Below are positions 32,459 through 41,802 of a stretch of DNA of 64,000 bases, in pieces. The position numbers and the translations under genes are program-made. The notes under the pieces are model-generated. The model searched no databases. It saw only the letters and a list, made by a program, of their open reading frames with translations, and was not told the DNA's origin. This DNA is from WRMS01 sp038562165 (lineage in GTDB: Bacteria > Bacillota > Peptococcia > DRI-13 > UBA5745), in assembly GCA_038562165.1 (NCBI GenBank), contig JBCFAO010000008.1, positions 37,528 to 101,527 of the forward strand, given 5' to 3'. Numbering within the stretch: position 1 is the stretch's first letter; every line of letters starts with the position of its first letter.

Positions 32459-33337
32459 TTACTCGATATTTTGCACTTGCTCCCTTAGTTTTTCCAGCTC
32501 GCTTTTTACTTCCACCACGATTTTCGTCATGGCCAGGTCGTTGGCTTTGGAACCTACGGTATTAATCTCCCGGTTCATCTCCTGGCAAAGAAAGTCCAGC
32601 TTCCGGCCCACAGGCTGGCCTGAGTCCAAAAGCTCCCGGAATTGGCGAAAATGACTGTCTAAACGAACCAGTTCCTCATCTACGCTGGCCCGGTCGGCAA
32701 ACATAGCGATTTCCTGGATCAGCCGGTTTTCATCCAGGGGCTGCTGTCCCAGCAATTCACTAATTCTCGTGGTCAGGCGCTGGCGGTAGTTTTCCACCAC
32801 AGCAGGAGCAAAGGCCAGCAATTGGCTCCGTAATTCTTCCAGATAGGACAAACGCTGAAAAAAGTCGGAAGCTATCCGGGCACCCTCTGCCTGACGCATT
32901 TCAATGAGGTGGTTGAGAGCTCCATCCAAGGGAGCCTGCAGAATCTGCCAGACCTCTTCCATCTCCTCGGTTGCGTCTTCTATAGCCATAATACCCGGCA
33001 AGGCAATCAGTTCTGCTACGCCAAGATTCATGGGTATACTTAAGGTAGCAGCCAAATCCCGTATCTCATTATGATACTTGAGGGCCAGGCCCTTGTCAAT
33101 GCGCATTTCCTGACTAGAGCCTTCCCGATCTTCCATCTTTATAAACAGATCAATTTTGCCCCGGCTCAAAGCCCCGGTCAGATATTGCCTGAGCTTGTCC
33201 TCCAGAGGATTGTACTTCTTGGGCAGCTTAACCTGAATTTCGCAGTAGCGGTGATTAATGGATTTGATTTCCACGGTGATTTGCCGGCCTCCGGCGGTAA
33301 CTTCGCCCCGGCCAAAGCCGGTCATACTCTGAATCAA
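32459..33337 (-). CDS. YicC/YloC family endoribonuclease
   Basis: 292 residues with the YicC N-terminal domain (SMTGFGRGEVTAGGRQITVEIKSINHRYCEIQVKLPKKYNPLEDKLR) and the C-terminal DUF1732 domain (GRKLDFLCQEMNREINTVGSKANDLAMTKIVVEVKSELEKLREQVQNIE). Family members act as endoribonucleases affecting RNA turnover. The start is TTG 33337 with GGAGG 7 bases upstream, giving MIQSMTGFG as in homologues. It is the first gene of the housekeeping operon and has its own promoter. Confidence 0.94.
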   Translation of the reverse strand: MIQSMTGFGRGEVTAGGRQITVEIKSINHRYCEIQVKLPKKYNPLEDKLRQYLTGALSRGKIDLFIKMEDREGSSQEMRIDKGLALKYHNEIRDLAATLSIPMNLGVAELIALPGIMAIEDATEEMEEVWQILQAPLDGALNHLIEMRQAEGARIASDFFQRLSYLEELRSQLLAFAPAVVENYRQRLTTRISELLGQQPLDENRLIQEIAMFADRASVDEELVRLDSHFRQFRELLDSGQPVGRKLDFLCQEMNREINTVGSKANDLAMTKIVVEVKSELEKLREQVQNIE

Positions 33338-33368
33338 TGGCTCTCCTCCTACCCTGTCGTTTCTTTTA

Positions 33369-33397
33369 ATTATAGCAAATCCCCACCGGGTTTAACA
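33369..33397 (-). promoter_or_regulatory. Extended -10 promoter of the yicC operon
   Basis: TGC-TATAAT on the minus strand (TATAAT at 33369-33374) with a weak TGTTAA box 17 bases upstream. It lies about 30 bases before the yicC start codon and after the terminator-like hairpin at 33410-33445. Confidence 0.6.
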
Positions 33398-33409
33398 GAG
33401 AAACGGTTG

Positions 33410-33445
33410 AAAAAAACTCACGCCGGCAGCAAAGCCGCGGCGTGA
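33410..33445 (-). terminator. Terminator-like hairpin upstream of the yicC promoter
   Basis: Perfect 8-bp arms TCACGCCG/CGGCGTGA (33418-33445) precede seven T residues on the minus strand (33410-33416). The nearest minus-strand gene upstream already has its own terminator at 33948-33977, so this one would end an unrecognised transcript from the intergenic region. Confidence 0.55.
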
Positions 33446-33947
33446 ACAATCAGGCGCAGGAATTCAGGCGTGAACATTCAAGAAAAAACAGCAGATCCGG
33501 GCCCACTGTCATTTAGTTAAGAAAAAAGTTGGCGAATCCATGGGGATATAAATCCGGGTTGGGTTGTGTCCGGCCGCTCAAAAATCGAAGTTGTGCGGCT
33601 ATCTTTTGCGCAAATCACTAAAAATTATCCTATATTCCATCATACAACTTCGGTTTTTGAGCAGTTAGCCAATGCAGACAGCCACTTCCTTTGTCATACT
33701 TTCACTTTTGTGTCTGATTTTATCTCGAAGCAAATCCCGTGCCATCTTTTTTCAATCTTGTCAAAGCAGAGGCTGTCGGCAGAGATTTTATAATAGTAAT
33801 AAGAAATAATATTCTTTTTAATTCTGTTTTTCCGACAATTTTCCCGTCTTTCTTTCATATATTTCTGACTATTTTAAAATAAATAGGTATTTCCAAATTG
33901 TCAGGAACAATATAGAAATTTTCTTGTTTTGTCAAACCGTCAATAGC
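33446..33947. other. Intergenic region without a recognisable gene
   Basis: About 500 AT-rich bases between the terminators of the P-type ATPase and the yicC promoter. It contains a 19-bp inverted repeat with one mismatch (GCTCAAAAATCGAAGTTGT, 33576-33594, with 33644-33662) and two copies of TGTTCACGCC on the minus strand near 33430-33475. Short open frames have no family features. Confidence 0.5.
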
Positions 33948-33977
33948 AAAAAAAGACTGCCTCTGATTGAGGCAGTC
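33948..33977 (-). terminator. Terminator after the P-type ATPase gene
   Basis: Perfect 9-bp stem GACTGCCTC-AATCA-GAGGCAGTC (33955-33977) followed by seven T residues on the minus strand. Confidence 0.9.
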
Positions 33978-34030
33978 CCTGGTATAAAGATGGTATACCT
34001 TTTAGGGAAAAAACCGGCGCCAATTTGAAA

Positions 34031-36997
34031 CTATTTTTCCTTCCTGACTGCAGCGGAGAGGGTTTGGAAAATTTGCTGCAATATGGTAGCCACGCCGATA
34101 GGCAGCAATACCATCATCCAGGCGGTGGCATCCAAAGAACTGGTATTAAAGTACTTCTGTAAAAAGGGCAAATATACTACAGCCAGCTGCATTAAAAGAG
34201 AGCAGAGCACCGCCGCCGGCAGCCAGGGATTGCGGGCGCATTTGCGGAAGATGCCCCGGTTGGCAGCACAACGAAAAACATAAACCAACTGGGCGAAAAC
34301 CAGGGCGCAGAAAGCTACGGTTCTGGCAACGGCGATATCCCGGAAATAAAACATGCTGAGGAAATAGGCCGTCAGCGTAGCCAGGGCGATGATAATGCCG
34401 TCAATGATGATGCGGCTGCCCAGGCCGCCGGCGAAAACGCCGTCCTTAGGATGGCGGGGCTTGCGCAGCATGGTCTGCTCATCGCCGGGATCCAGGCCCA
34501 AAGCCATAGCCGGCAGGCCGTCGGTAACCAGGTTTACCCATAATATCTGGATGGGCAACAGAGGCAAAGGCACCCCCAATAGGGTGGTTAACAACATCAC
34601 CAGCACTTCGCCGGTGTTGCTGGCCAGAAGATAACGAATGAACCGGCGGATATTGTTATAGATAATTCGGCCTTCTTCTACTGCTGCGGCAATGGTGGTG
34701 AAATTATCATCAGCCAAAACCAAATCCGCCGCTTCCCGGGTAACATCGGTGCCGGTTTGCCCCATGGCAATTCCAATATCCGCCGCTTTTACCGCCGGCC
34801 CGTCGTTAACACCGTCGCCGGTCATGGCACAGATTTCTCCTCTTTCCTTCAGCAATTGTACCAACCGCATCTTATGGCGGGGAGAAACTCTGGCAAAAAC
34901 CGTAGCCTCCTGAAGTTTTACTTTCAGCTCTTCGTCGGTCAGCTCATCCAATTCACTGCCGGTAACGGCTTGCTGCCCCTTCTTCATTATGCCGATTTTG
35001 CGGGCAATGGCCTCCGCCGTCAAAATATGGTCGCCGGTAAGCATTAAGGTTCTGATCCCTGCCTGGTGACATTTGGCCACCGCTTCCTTTACCCCGTCTC
35101 TGGGGGGATCCATCATGCCGGCCAAGGCAAGAAAGACCAGGCCGTTTTCGGAACCTTCGTCAAGCCAGCGTTCCTCTTTTACTGCTTCGGCAAGGACATT
35201 GCTCTCTTCTTTCTTGCTTTTTTCCTCAATATCATTGGAGGCCTTGCCTCCTAAAAGCACCTTGACCTTGCCGGGCAAAGACAATACCGGCGTTTTGCTC
35301 AGCTTATCCCAACCGCTGTTCTTCGGTTTTTCCTGAGTTTTGCGTATAGTCAGACCTTTGCCTGCCTCGGCGCCGCTACCGGCGGCGGCTTTATTATCAT
35401 TTGTTTCGCCGTCAAAATTCTTGTAGGCTACGGCCAAAACCCGCAGGGCCCGGCCGGCCATGGTTTCATTGGCCTTGAGAATCTCCCGGGCCAGAGCCTC
35501 GGTCATAGGCCTGACTTCCCCCTGCCACCAAACATGGCTGCAGCGGGCAAGCAGCACATCCGGCGCACCTTTGCAATACATTCGCCGGCTGCCGTCTTCC
35601 CTTTCCGTCAAAACGCTCATCCGCTTGCGGTCGGAGTCAAAAGGCAGCTCATCCAGCTTCTTTTCTCTCAGATTCTCCCGCCAAATCCCGGCTTTAGCCG
35701 AAGCTACCAGCATTGCCCCTTCCGTAGGATCGCCCATCACCTGCCAGCGGCTCCATTCTTTTTCCCTGCCGCCGCGGAATAACCCATCCACTGCCAGTTG
35801 ATCCCTGGCTAATCTGGCATTGCTGCACAAGGATGCTCCCACCAAAGCCAGTTTTAGGCCCTCTTTATTTTCTTCCAGCCATCTGCCGTCATCAGGGTAT
35901 TCAATTTCACCTTTCGGTTCATAGCCTTTGCCCCTAAATTTGATGACAGCGTCGGCACAATAATATTCGGTAACCATCATGGCGCTTTGGGTCAATGTTC
36001 CCGTTTTATCGGAGCAAATAACGGTGGCGCAGCCCAAGGTTTCCACTGCCGGCAAATGACGGACAATGGCATTGCGTTTAGCCATCCTCTGAATACCGAT
36101 GGCCAGGGCCACCGTTACAATAGCCGGCAGACCCTCGGGCACCGCCGCCACAGCCAGGCTGATGCCTGTTAAAAACATTAGCTGGAAGCTTTCTCCCCGC
36201 AGCCAGCCTAAAAGAACCACCACGGCTACAATAACGCCGCAGATAAAGACCAGACGGCGGCCCATTTGATCCAGCCTTTTTTCCAAAGGCGTAGGCTCCT
36301 GGCCGGCCTCCTGGATGCTGACAGCGATCAGGCCCATTTCCGTACCCATACCGGTGCCTACTACGATGCCCCTGGCCTTGCCCTGAACCATAGTGGTGCC
36401 CATATAAGCCATATTAGCCCGGTCGCCTAAGGAGGCGGCGGCACCGAAAAGGGTTTTGGAATTTTTCTCTACGGGCAGGGATTCCCCTGTCAGCACCCCT
36501 TCGTCGATGGCGGCCCGGTGGGTTTCCAAAAGCCGCAGATCAGCCGGCACAATTACCCCGGTTTCTAAAAGCACGATGTCACCCTTAACCAGCTCTTCGC
36601 TGTTGATTTCAGTGATCATACCGCCCCGCAGCACTTGAGCATGACGGGCCGATAAGTTTTTCAGCTTCTCCAGGGATTCTTCAGCTTTATTGGTCTGCAC
36701 ATAGCCCAGAAAGCCATTTAATAAAACGATGGCCAATATGGTTACCGTATCCGCCAATTCGCCTACAAAGCCGGAGACGATGGCTGCCGCCAAAAGAACG
36801 AGAACCATAAAGTCTTTAAACTGATCCAGAAACACCAATAACCGGTTTCGCTTCGGCTTGGCAGCCAGCCGGTTCATGCCTCCCACTCCCAGCCGAGTGG
36901 CGGCTTCCCGCACCGAAAGCCCCTTTTCGCCGTCGCTTTGAAGTTTTTCCACTGCCTCGGCAGCCGTCATTTCATGCCATTGCCCTTTAGCCCTCAT
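34031..36997 (-). CDS. Calcium-type cation-transporting P-type ATPase
   Basis: 988-residue P2-type ATPase. Motifs: the actuator TGES (170-173), the ion-site helix PEGLP (287-291), phosphorylated Asp330 in DKTGTLT, KGAPD (476-480), MLTGDH, TGDGVND, and the TM6 segment NLVTDGLPAMALGLDP, all characteristic of SERCA/PMCA-like calcium pumps. It exports divalent cations using ATP. An extra Lys/Glu/Ser-rich stretch of about 80 residues (roughly 531-612) is inserted between the nucleotide-binding domain and the returning P domain; usual bacterial members are about 880-920 residues. AAGGAGG precedes the ATG. It is divergent from rqcH. Confidence 0.94.
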   Translation of the reverse strand: MRAKGQWHEMTAAEAVEKLQSDGEKGLSVREAATRLGVGGMNRLAAKPKRNRLLVFLDQFKDFMVLVLLAAAIVSGFVGELADTVTILAIVLLNGFLGYVQTNKAEESLEKLKNLSARHAQVLRGGMITEINSEELVKGDIVLLETGVIVPADLRLLETHRAAIDEGVLTGESLPVEKNSKTLFGAAASLGDRANMAYMGTTMVQGKARGIVVGTGMGTEMGLIAVSIQEAGQEPTPLEKRLDQMGRRLVFICGVIVAVVVLLGWLRGESFQLMFLTGISLAVAAVPEGLPAIVTVALAIGIQRMAKRNAIVRHLPAVETLGCATVICSDKTGTLTQSAMMVTEYYCADAVIKFRGKGYEPKGEIEYPDDGRWLEENKEGLKLALVGASLCSNARLARDQLAVDGLFRGGREKEWSRWQVMGDPTEGAMLVASAKAGIWRENLREKKLDELPFDSDRKRMSVLTEREDGSRRMYCKGAPDVLLARCSHVWWQGEVRPMTEALAREILKANETMAGRALRVLAVAYKNFDGETNDNKAAAGSGAEAGKGLTIRKTQEKPKNSGWDKLSKTPVLSLPGKVKVLLGGKASNDIEEKSKKEESNVLAEAVKEERWLDEGSENGLVFLALAGMMDPPRDGVKEAVAKCHQAGIRTLMLTGDHILTAEAIARKIGIMKKGQQAVTGSELDELTDEELKVKLQEATVFARVSPRHKMRLVQLLKERGEICAMTGDGVNDGPAVKAADIGIAMGQTGTDVTREAADLVLADDNFTTIAAAVEEGRIIYNNIRRFIRYLLASNTGEVLVMLLTTLLGVPLPLLPIQILWVNLVTDGLPAMALGLDPGDEQTMLRKPRHPKDGVFAGGLGSRIIIDGIIIALATLTAYFLSMFYFRDIAVARTVAFCALVFAQLVYVFRCAANRGIFRKCARNPWLPAAVLCSLLMQLAVVYLPFLQKYFNTSSLDATAWMMVLLPIGVATILQQIFQTLSAAVRKEK

Positions 36998-37047
36998 TGC
37001 GCATACCTCCTTGTCCGTTGCAATCTATGTCCATGAGAGCAAAAAAA

Positions 37048-37077
37048 TGACAAAGACTTTTCGTTATATGGTATAAT
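37048..37077 (+). promoter_or_regulatory. Promoter of rqcH
   Basis: TATAAT at 37072-37077 with a TGACAA box (37048-37053) 18 bases upstream on the plus strand; the ATG follows about 40 bases later. Confidence 0.5.
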
Positions 37078-37114
37078 AACCCCAGATAAAAAACCAAGAA
37101 TCAAAGGAGTACAT

Positions 37115-39010
37115 ATGGCATACGACGGCCTGGTTATGAGAGGCATCACCCAGGAATGCAATAAACTTTTAACCGGAGGCCGGGTAGACAAAGTCACCCA
37201 GCCCAATAAAAACGAAATTATTCTTCATATCCGCAGCCAGGGTAAAAACCACAAACTTCTTTTATCGGCTTTAGCCCAGGAGGCCCGAATCCATCTAACA
37301 TCCACCACCGCTCCCAATCCCGATCAGCCCCCGGTGTTCTGCATGGTTTTGCGCAAGCATCTGGAAGGCGGCCGGGTTCTTTCTTTCGAGCAACAAGGCT
37401 TAGACAGAATCCTCTATATCAATATCCAGTCCTTGGATGAGTTTGGCGATTTAAAAGAAAAACGGCTGATTGCCGAGATCATGGGCAAGCACAGCAATCT
37501 TATTTTAGTAGATCCCGAAAAAGGCCGCATCATCGACAGCCTGCGCCGGATTACCGCCGCCGTCAGCCGCTTCCGCCAAGTGCTGCCCGGCGAGCAGTAT
37601 TTACCTCCCCCCTCCAAGGAAAAGCTGCCCCTTTGGCTGGAAACCGAAGAAGCCATTGCCGGCCGGCTGATGGCTGCCGGCTTGAGCAAGGCCCTTGACC
37701 AGGTGATTCTATCCACTTATGACGGCTTAGGCCCTTTAAGCGCCCAGGAGCTGATTCACCGGGCCGGCAAAAGCCCGGTGGATACCCTGGAGTATTTCGG
37801 CCAAGCCGATTACCTCCGCCTGTTTCAATCCATAGCATCCCTAGGCGGGGAGCTTCAGGAAGGTATTTATCAGCCGGAGATTTACTTCCAATCCGGTCAA
37901 ACCAGCCAAGCCGGACAGGCCGGACAGCCCGGTCAATTCAGCCAAACTGTTCTGTCCGGTCAAACCGGTACGCCCAAAGATTTTTCCGCTATTGCCCTCA
38001 CCTTGTATCCGGAAAAGCAGCGCCAAAGGTTTTCCTCCCTCAATGAAATGCTGGATGCTTATTTCCGGGGCCGGGGCACCGCTAACCTGTTCCGCCAAAA
38101 GCAAAGCGATCTCGAGCAAATCATCCGCCGGGAGCAAGAGCGCTGCCGCAAAAAAGCGGGCCTTCAGGCCGAAGCCGTATTGGAGGGTCAGGAAGCCCAA
38201 AAATGGCAGCTTTACGGCCAGCTTCTAATGGCCAGCCACTACCAGCTAAAGCAAGGTCCGGAGGCTGTGGTCACGGACTTCTATGATCCCGAAGGCAAGA
38301 CGGTAAACGTACCCATGGATCCCCAGCTAAGCCCCCTGGAAAATGCCCAGGCTTATTTTCATCGCTATCAGAAAGCCCGCCAGAAGGCGGAAAAAGCCCA
38401 AATCTACTATGAAGAAACCATGGAAGAGCTGGCTTATTTGGACAGCCTGGCCCTGTCTTTGACCACCGTTACCGGCCTGCCGGAATTGGCGGAGGTACGG
38501 GGAGAACTGCAGGAGGCCGGCTATATCAAGTCTGCCGATAAAGAAGACCGCCAAAAAGGGGGCCGCAATAAAAACGTCAACAAAAAAACCGGCGCCAAAA
38601 ACGCCGGCAGCAAGGCTGCGGATAAAGCCAAGGAGCCTTCCTTAGGTTCCCTGTCTTATGAAGGTTTTACTATTCTCTACGGTCATAACAACCGTCAAAA
38701 CGATTACTTGACTATGAAAGTGGCCAAAAGCGGCGATCTTTGGCTCCATGCCCAAAAAATCCCCAGCAGCCATGTAATCATCCGCAATCCTGACAAACTG
38801 GACATCCCGGAGCAAGTTATTGAAGCGGCGGCCAAGATTTGCCTCTGGCATTCCCAAGCTAAAACCGCCGGCCGGACGGCCGTGGATTTTGCTAAAAGGC
38901 AAAATGTTTGGAAGCCCAAAGGCGCCAAGCCCGGCATGGTTCTTTACGAACAATACCAGACCATCTACGTCAGCACCGATGAAGAGGAAATAGGGCGGCT
39001 GTTATCATAA
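37115..39010 (+). CDS. rqcH: Ribosome quality control protein RqcH (NFACT family)
   Basis: 631 residues. RqcH binds stalled 50S subunits and recruits tRNA-Ala to add C-terminal alanine tails that mark nascent chains for degradation. Seen: the NFACT-N domain with the Asp97-Arg98 pair (GLDRILYIN) at the position reported as essential in Bacillus RqcH, an HhH and coiled-coil region (DLEQIIRREQERCRKKAGLQ, KARQKAEKAQIYYEETMEELAYL), and the C-terminal NFACT-R domain (FTILYGHNNRQNDYLTMKVAKSGDLWLHAQKIPSSHVII). Two low-complexity insertions, Gln/Gly/Ser-rich at about 258-285 and Lys-rich at about 476-509, are longer than usual. AAAGGAG precedes the ATG. Confidence 0.95.
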   Translation: MAYDGLVMRGITQECNKLLTGGRVDKVTQPNKNEIILHIRSQGKNHKLLLSALAQEARIHLTSTTAPNPDQPPVFCMVLRKHLEGGRVLSFEQQGLDRILYINIQSLDEFGDLKEKRLIAEIMGKHSNLILVDPEKGRIIDSLRRITAAVSRFRQVLPGEQYLPPPSKEKLPLWLETEEAIAGRLMAAGLSKALDQVILSTYDGLGPLSAQELIHRAGKSPVDTLEYFGQADYLRLFQSIASLGGELQEGIYQPEIYFQSGQTSQAGQAGQPGQFSQTVLSGQTGTPKDFSAIALTLYPEKQRQRFSSLNEMLDAYFRGRGTANLFRQKQSDLEQIIRREQERCRKKAGLQAEAVLEGQEAQKWQLYGQLLMASHYQLKQGPEAVVTDFYDPEGKTVNVPMDPQLSPLENAQAYFHRYQKARQKAEKAQIYYEETMEELAYLDSLALSLTTVTGLPELAEVRGELQEAGYIKSADKEDRQKGGRNKNVNKKTGAKNAGSKAADKAKEPSLGSLSYEGFTILYGHNNRQNDYLTMKVAKSGDLWLHAQKIPSSHVIIRNPDKLDIPEQVIEAAAKICLWHSQAKTAGRTAVDFAKRQNVWKPKGAKPGMVLYEQYQTIYVSTDEEEIGRLLS

Positions 39011-39023
39011 CGCCAAGACAAAT

Positions 39024-39157
39024 GCATGAGTAAACAATCGGGAAACAAGAAAGAAGGCTTTGCAAAAAGGCCATGTCAGCTACGAATGTTCGCTATAGCC
39101 GGCATGGCCTTTTCTTCAGACGCCTTCCCACAGTGTTCGCTGATTGTTTACTCATGC
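39024..39157. terminator. Nested inverted repeats, bidirectional terminator between rqcH and ytvI
   Basis: A 16-bp perfect outer dyad (GCATGAGTAAACAATC, 39024-39039, with 39142-39157) encloses an inner 11-bp dyad AAAAGGCCATG/CATGGCCTTTT (39065-39075, 39103-39113) with T-rich runs on both strands. The inner hairpin can terminate both converging genes; the outer repeat is not needed for that and may mark an inserted element. Confidence 0.65.
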
Positions 39158-39180
39158 TCTTAGCGTTATATAACGCCGCC

Positions 39181-40257
39181 TTATTTTTTGAATAGCTTGA
39201 TGGTGCCGTTATCGTTGAGGTTTTTGGCTATGGTGGCCGCTATGGGCAAGCCTAAAAGCCCTACCACTCCAAAGAGAGAGGTACCAATGTACATGCACAG
39301 CAACGTAATCAGGGGATGGAGGCCGATCTGCTCCCCTACTACTTTAGGCTCCAGGGTATTGCGGACGGTAGTTACCACTGCATAGAGAATCAGTATTTTC
39401 ACGGCCCTTGCCGTATTGCCGATAATCAGATCAATGATCACCCAAGGCACCAAAATGCCGCCGGTACCCAGTACGGGCAGAACATCGAATATGGCAATCC
39501 CCAGGGCAACCAATCCCGGCCGGTGAACGCCGGCCAGCCACATTCCTATAGCAAGCTCCACAAAGGTCAAGGTCATCAGCATGGCGTAAGCTTTGATGTA
39601 TTTTCCTATGGCGCCTAAGGCATTGTCCTTGATCATCCGCAGTATCTGCAATTGCCGGACACCCAGTTGCCGCAAAATAAAGGTTTTGACCACGGGAAAA
39701 TCTATAGAGAGGAAAAAGGATGTAACAATTGCAAAGATAAAATTGATCATGAAGCCCGGCACGGCCCCGGCAAAACCGGTAAGCCAATTTAAGGCCGAAC
39801 TGGAAAAGGAAGTCACCATATTGGCCAAGGAAGAAATGACATTGCCGGCCAAGCCCTGAATAGTGGCCTGAAGGGAAGGATCCAGATTGTTAAGCAAAAG
39901 GGTGAGATCATAAAACAGCTTCTGCAAGGCAGGCTCAATGTTGAAAATATAATAATTGGGTATGGTGACGATGAAGCCTCTGACCAAAGTTACAATTTTG
40001 GCGCCGGATAAGAAAAGCAATATACCCATAGTGGCATAGAAAAGCAAAAGAATCAAAATGGCCATGACCTTGCGGTTAATTCTGGTCACTCTGGCCAGCC
40101 ACTCCGTAAGGGGCCGCAATATAATAGCCACCAGGGAGCCAATAACAAAAGGCATCAGCAAAGGTACGGCATATTTCAGCAAAACGTAAACGATACCTGC
40201 GGCCAGCAGCCAATAAATAAATTGAACGATGAATCTCTTTTGCCTCTCAATATCCAT
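39181..40257 (-). CDS. ytvI: AI-2E family permease, sporulation protein YtvI-like
   Basis: 358 residues, seven to eight transmembrane segments, with AI-2E transporter family features (LLMPFVIGSLVAIILRPL, ILRQLGVRQLQILRMIKDNALGAIGKYIKAYAMLM, LGIAIFDVLPVLGTGGILVPWVI, EPKVVGEQIGLHPLITLLCMYIGTSLFGVVGLLGLPI). Among this family the length and C-terminal sequence fit YtvI, an integral membrane protein of the sporulation regulon in Bacillus. It supports an endospore-forming lineage. The transported molecule is unknown. It lies 6 bases after the pseudouridine synthase gene. Confidence 0.85.
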   Translation of the reverse strand: MDIERQKRFIVQFIYWLLAAGIVYVLLKYAVPLLMPFVIGSLVAIILRPLTEWLARVTRINRKVMAILILLLFYATMGILLFLSGAKIVTLVRGFIVTIPNYYIFNIEPALQKLFYDLTLLLNNLDPSLQATIQGLAGNVISSLANMVTSFSSSALNWLTGFAGAVPGFMINFIFAIVTSFFLSIDFPVVKTFILRQLGVRQLQILRMIKDNALGAIGKYIKAYAMLMTLTFVELAIGMWLAGVHRPGLVALGIAIFDVLPVLGTGGILVPWVIIDLIIGNTARAVKILILYAVVTTVRNTLEPKVVGEQIGLHPLITLLCMYIGTSLFGVVGLLGLPIAATIAKNLNDNGTIKLFKK

Positions 40258-40263
40258 TTGTTG

Positions 40264-41250
40264 TTATTCCTTTCCTTTGGCCGACTCCGCCGCCGCCTCT
40301 AGCTCCTTCATTCTTGCCAAGGTATTGACTGCCCCTTCCTTTTCTAAGGCATTACGGAAATGATCAGGCACAGGTGCAAAAAACTTCATTACTTCATTGT
40401 TTACCGGATGGCAAAGTTCCAGGCTCCAGGCGTGGAGGGCCTGGCCGGGCCACAGGCTATCGTCCTTGCGGCGGCCATATTTAGCATCACCGACTACCGG
40501 ATAGCCCAAAAACCGCAAATGTACCCGGATCTGATGGGTGCGCCCCGTATGCAAATCGCATTGCACTGCCGTTTTATCCGCCAGCCGGTCCAAGACCGTA
40601 TAGGTGGTAGTGGCAGGCTTGCCGCCGGCTATAGCCGCCATTTTTTGGCGGTCCTTAGGGTCTCTGCCGATGGGCGCCTCAATGATGCCTGCCGGCTCAC
40701 CGATAGTGCCCCATACCAGGGCAAGGTATTGCCGCTTCATGGTTCTGGCCTGGATCTGCTCCGCCAGACTTCTGTGGGCGGCATCGTTTTTGGCTGCCAC
40801 CAAGAGGCCGGAGGTATCTTTATCCAATCTATGCACAATACCGGGCCGTAAGACGCCGTTGATGCCGGACAGATCCCGGCAATGAGCCAGGAGGCCATGG
40901 ACCAGGGTTTTTTCGGGGCTGCCGGGGGCAGGATGAACCACTAAGCCTTGAGGCTTGTTGATCACCAGGATAGAAGCATCCTCATAGACGATATCCAGCT
41001 CCATGGGGTAAGGCTCAACCTGCAAATGGACCGGGGCGGGAATACGACAAAAAAGCTCGTCCCCTTCCTCCAGCTTTTTGCCGGCTTTAATAGCCTGGCC
41101 ATTTAGCAGGATATCGCCACTTTTGATCAGGCTCTGGATACGGCTGCGGCTAAAGTCCGGCAGCATGGAAGCCAGATAAACGTCGGCTCTTTGACCCTCG
41201 TCTTCTGCTTCCACCGCAAATGTGCAATTACTTTCTATTCTTTCCAGCAA
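40264..41250 (-). CDS. RluA/RluD family 23S rRNA pseudouridine synthase
   Basis: 328 residues with an N-terminal S4 domain (QRADVYLASMLPDFSRSRIQSLIKSGDILLNGQAIKAGKKLEEGDEL) and the RluA-type catalytic domain containing VHRLDKDTSGLLVAAKN (catalytic Asp in HRLD), TGRTHQIRVHLRFLGYPVVGD. It isomerises uridines in 23S rRNA; the exact site is not deducible. The start is placed at TTG 41250 with AAAGGAG 6 bases upstream. It follows lspA closely, the usual Firmicute order. Confidence 0.94.
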   Translation of the reverse strand: MLERIESNCTFAVEAEDEGQRADVYLASMLPDFSRSRIQSLIKSGDILLNGQAIKAGKKLEEGDELFCRIPAPVHLQVEPYPMELDIVYEDASILVINKPQGLVVHPAPGSPEKTLVHGLLAHCRDLSGINGVLRPGIVHRLDKDTSGLLVAAKNDAAHRSLAEQIQARTMKRQYLALVWGTIGEPAGIIEAPIGRDPKDRQKMAAIAGGKPATTTYTVLDRLADKTAVQCDLHTGRTHQIRVHLRFLGYPVVGDAKYGRRKDDSLWPGQALHAWSLELCHPVNNEVMKFFAPVPDHFRNALEKEGAVNTLARMKELEAAAESAKGKE

Positions 41251-41271
41251 GTTTTTCTCCTTTACCAATCG

Positions 41272-41802
41272 TCAATGCTTCGGCTTGCCGCCGCTCTTTT
41301 CCCATTCTGCATACATATATATAATGGCCAAAAGAATGCCGCCGCAAACCACCGCCACGTCTGCTATGTTAAATATATAAGGCCAAATGCCCCGGAAATC
41401 CACAAAATCCACCACAGCCCCAAAGCGGATACGATCCACCAGATTGCCTAAAGCACCGCCGGCAATAAAACCCAACAAAATCCTGGTGGCTTTGTCCAGA
41501 CCCTGCCAGAAAAAAACCATCCAGACCATGAAGAGAATCACCAGGCTGGTCAATAAGATGAATAGCATGGTTTTCTGCTGCAGCATACCGAAAGAGGCGC
41601 CGCTGTTTAAAATGTAGGTCAAATGAAAAAAATCGGGGATTACGGGGATCGTCTCATAAAGCTCCATATTCGTAAGAACAGCATATTTGCTGATTTGATC
41701 GGCAATCAAAACGAAGAGGGCGCCAAGCAAAAAACCAATTTTGCCTTTAGCGTCACTTTTTCTTTTGTTGCCGTATTTTATGCTTCTGCTTTCCATCATC
41801 AT
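41272..41802 (-). CDS. lspA: Signal peptidase II (lipoprotein signal peptidase)
   Basis: 176-residue membrane aspartyl protease that removes signal peptides from prolipoproteins (such as the TAXI and MORN lipoproteins of this window). The catalytic aspartates lie in GNLVDRIRFGAVVDFVDF and FNIADVAVVCG; four membrane segments are visible. The N-terminal extension before the first helix (about 20 basic residues) is slightly long. ATG 41802 overlaps the stop of the DUF5665-like gene (ATGA). Confidence 0.96.
   Translation of the reverse strand: MMMESRSIKYGNKRKSDAKGKIGFLLGALFVLIADQISKYAVLTNMELYETIPVIPDFFHLTYILNSGASFGMLQQKTMLFILLTSLVILFMVWMVFFWQGLDKATRILLGFIAGGALGNLVDRIRFGAVVDFVDFRGIWPYIFNIADVAVVCGGILLAIIYMYAEWEKSGGKPKH

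Noticed and set aside
33566..33793. Plus-strand open frame in the yicC upstream region
   Set aside because: It runs through the 19-bp inverted repeat, has no ribosome binding site and shows no domain.
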